Below are positions 6,631 to 6,634 of a stretch of 6,634 nucleotides of DNA, in pieces (the first letter of the stretch is position 1; every line of letters begins with the position of its first letter). The position numbers and the translations under genes were made by a program. A model generated the notes under the pieces. The model worked only from the letters and a program-made list of their open reading frames with translations. It was not told the DNA's origin and made no database searches. The stretch spans positions 1 through 6,634 of the forward strand of contig DUUM01000381.1 in the NCBI GenBank assembly GCA_012841565.1, given 5' to 3'. This DNA comes from Candidatus Epulonipiscium sp. GTDB lineage: Bacteria; Bacillota_A; Clostridia; Lachnospirales; Cellulosilyticaceae.

Positions 6631-6634
6631 GATA

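Overview
The window is a 6.6 kb piece of AT-rich chromosome. Strong AGGAGG-type ribosome binding sites, U-tract terminators and the protein families present all point to a Firmicute, most likely an anaerobic Clostridia member. That placement is an inference from sequence style and protein resemblance, not a database match. Nothing marks it as a mobile element: there is no transposase, integrase, phage gene, CRISPR array, tRNA or rRNA.

Layout. (1) Bases 1-959 (+) hold the C-terminal two thirds or so of a phospholipase D / cardiolipin synthase-like enzyme, cut by the window edge inside its first HKD motif. (2) Bases 931-1953 (-) hold a questin oxidase-family (DUF4243-like) protein whose 3' end overlaps the phospholipase gene tail-to-tail by 29 bp. 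(3) Bases 1995-2189 (-) hold a small YwbE-family protein, 41 bp upstream of the questin oxidase-like gene and probably co-transcribed with it. (4) A 194 bp divergent intergenic region (2190-2383) carries a good sigma-A type promoter for the next gene. (5) Bases 2384-4989 (+) encode an MgtA-type P-type Mg2+ ATPase whose reading frame is broken after codon 19. (6) A long bidirectional terminator (about 4991-5046) separates it from (7) a secreted lipoprotein of unknown function at 5060-6586 (-).

The most notable point is the mgtA start. The good ribosome binding site at 2373-2377 drives an ATG at 2384 that runs only 20 codons to a TAA. The rest of the protein lies in the -1 frame. The switch point is a textbook X XXY YYZ heptamer (T TTA AAG, 2434-2440), and a -1 slip there restores a continuous N-terminus of normal MgtA appearance (868 residues). 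A one-base deletion (natural or sequencing error) in the short T/A run explains the data equally well or better, so programmed frameshifting is a hypothesis. A second oddity in the same protein is serine where the enterobacterial MgtA M6 motif NLLYDxSQ has aspartate.

The genes do not form an obvious single pathway. The phospholipase D-like enzyme, Mg2+ pump and lipoprotein are all envelope-associated; the ywbE/questin oxidase-like pair is cytoplasmic and of unknown physiological role. I see no convincing new multi-gene system here.
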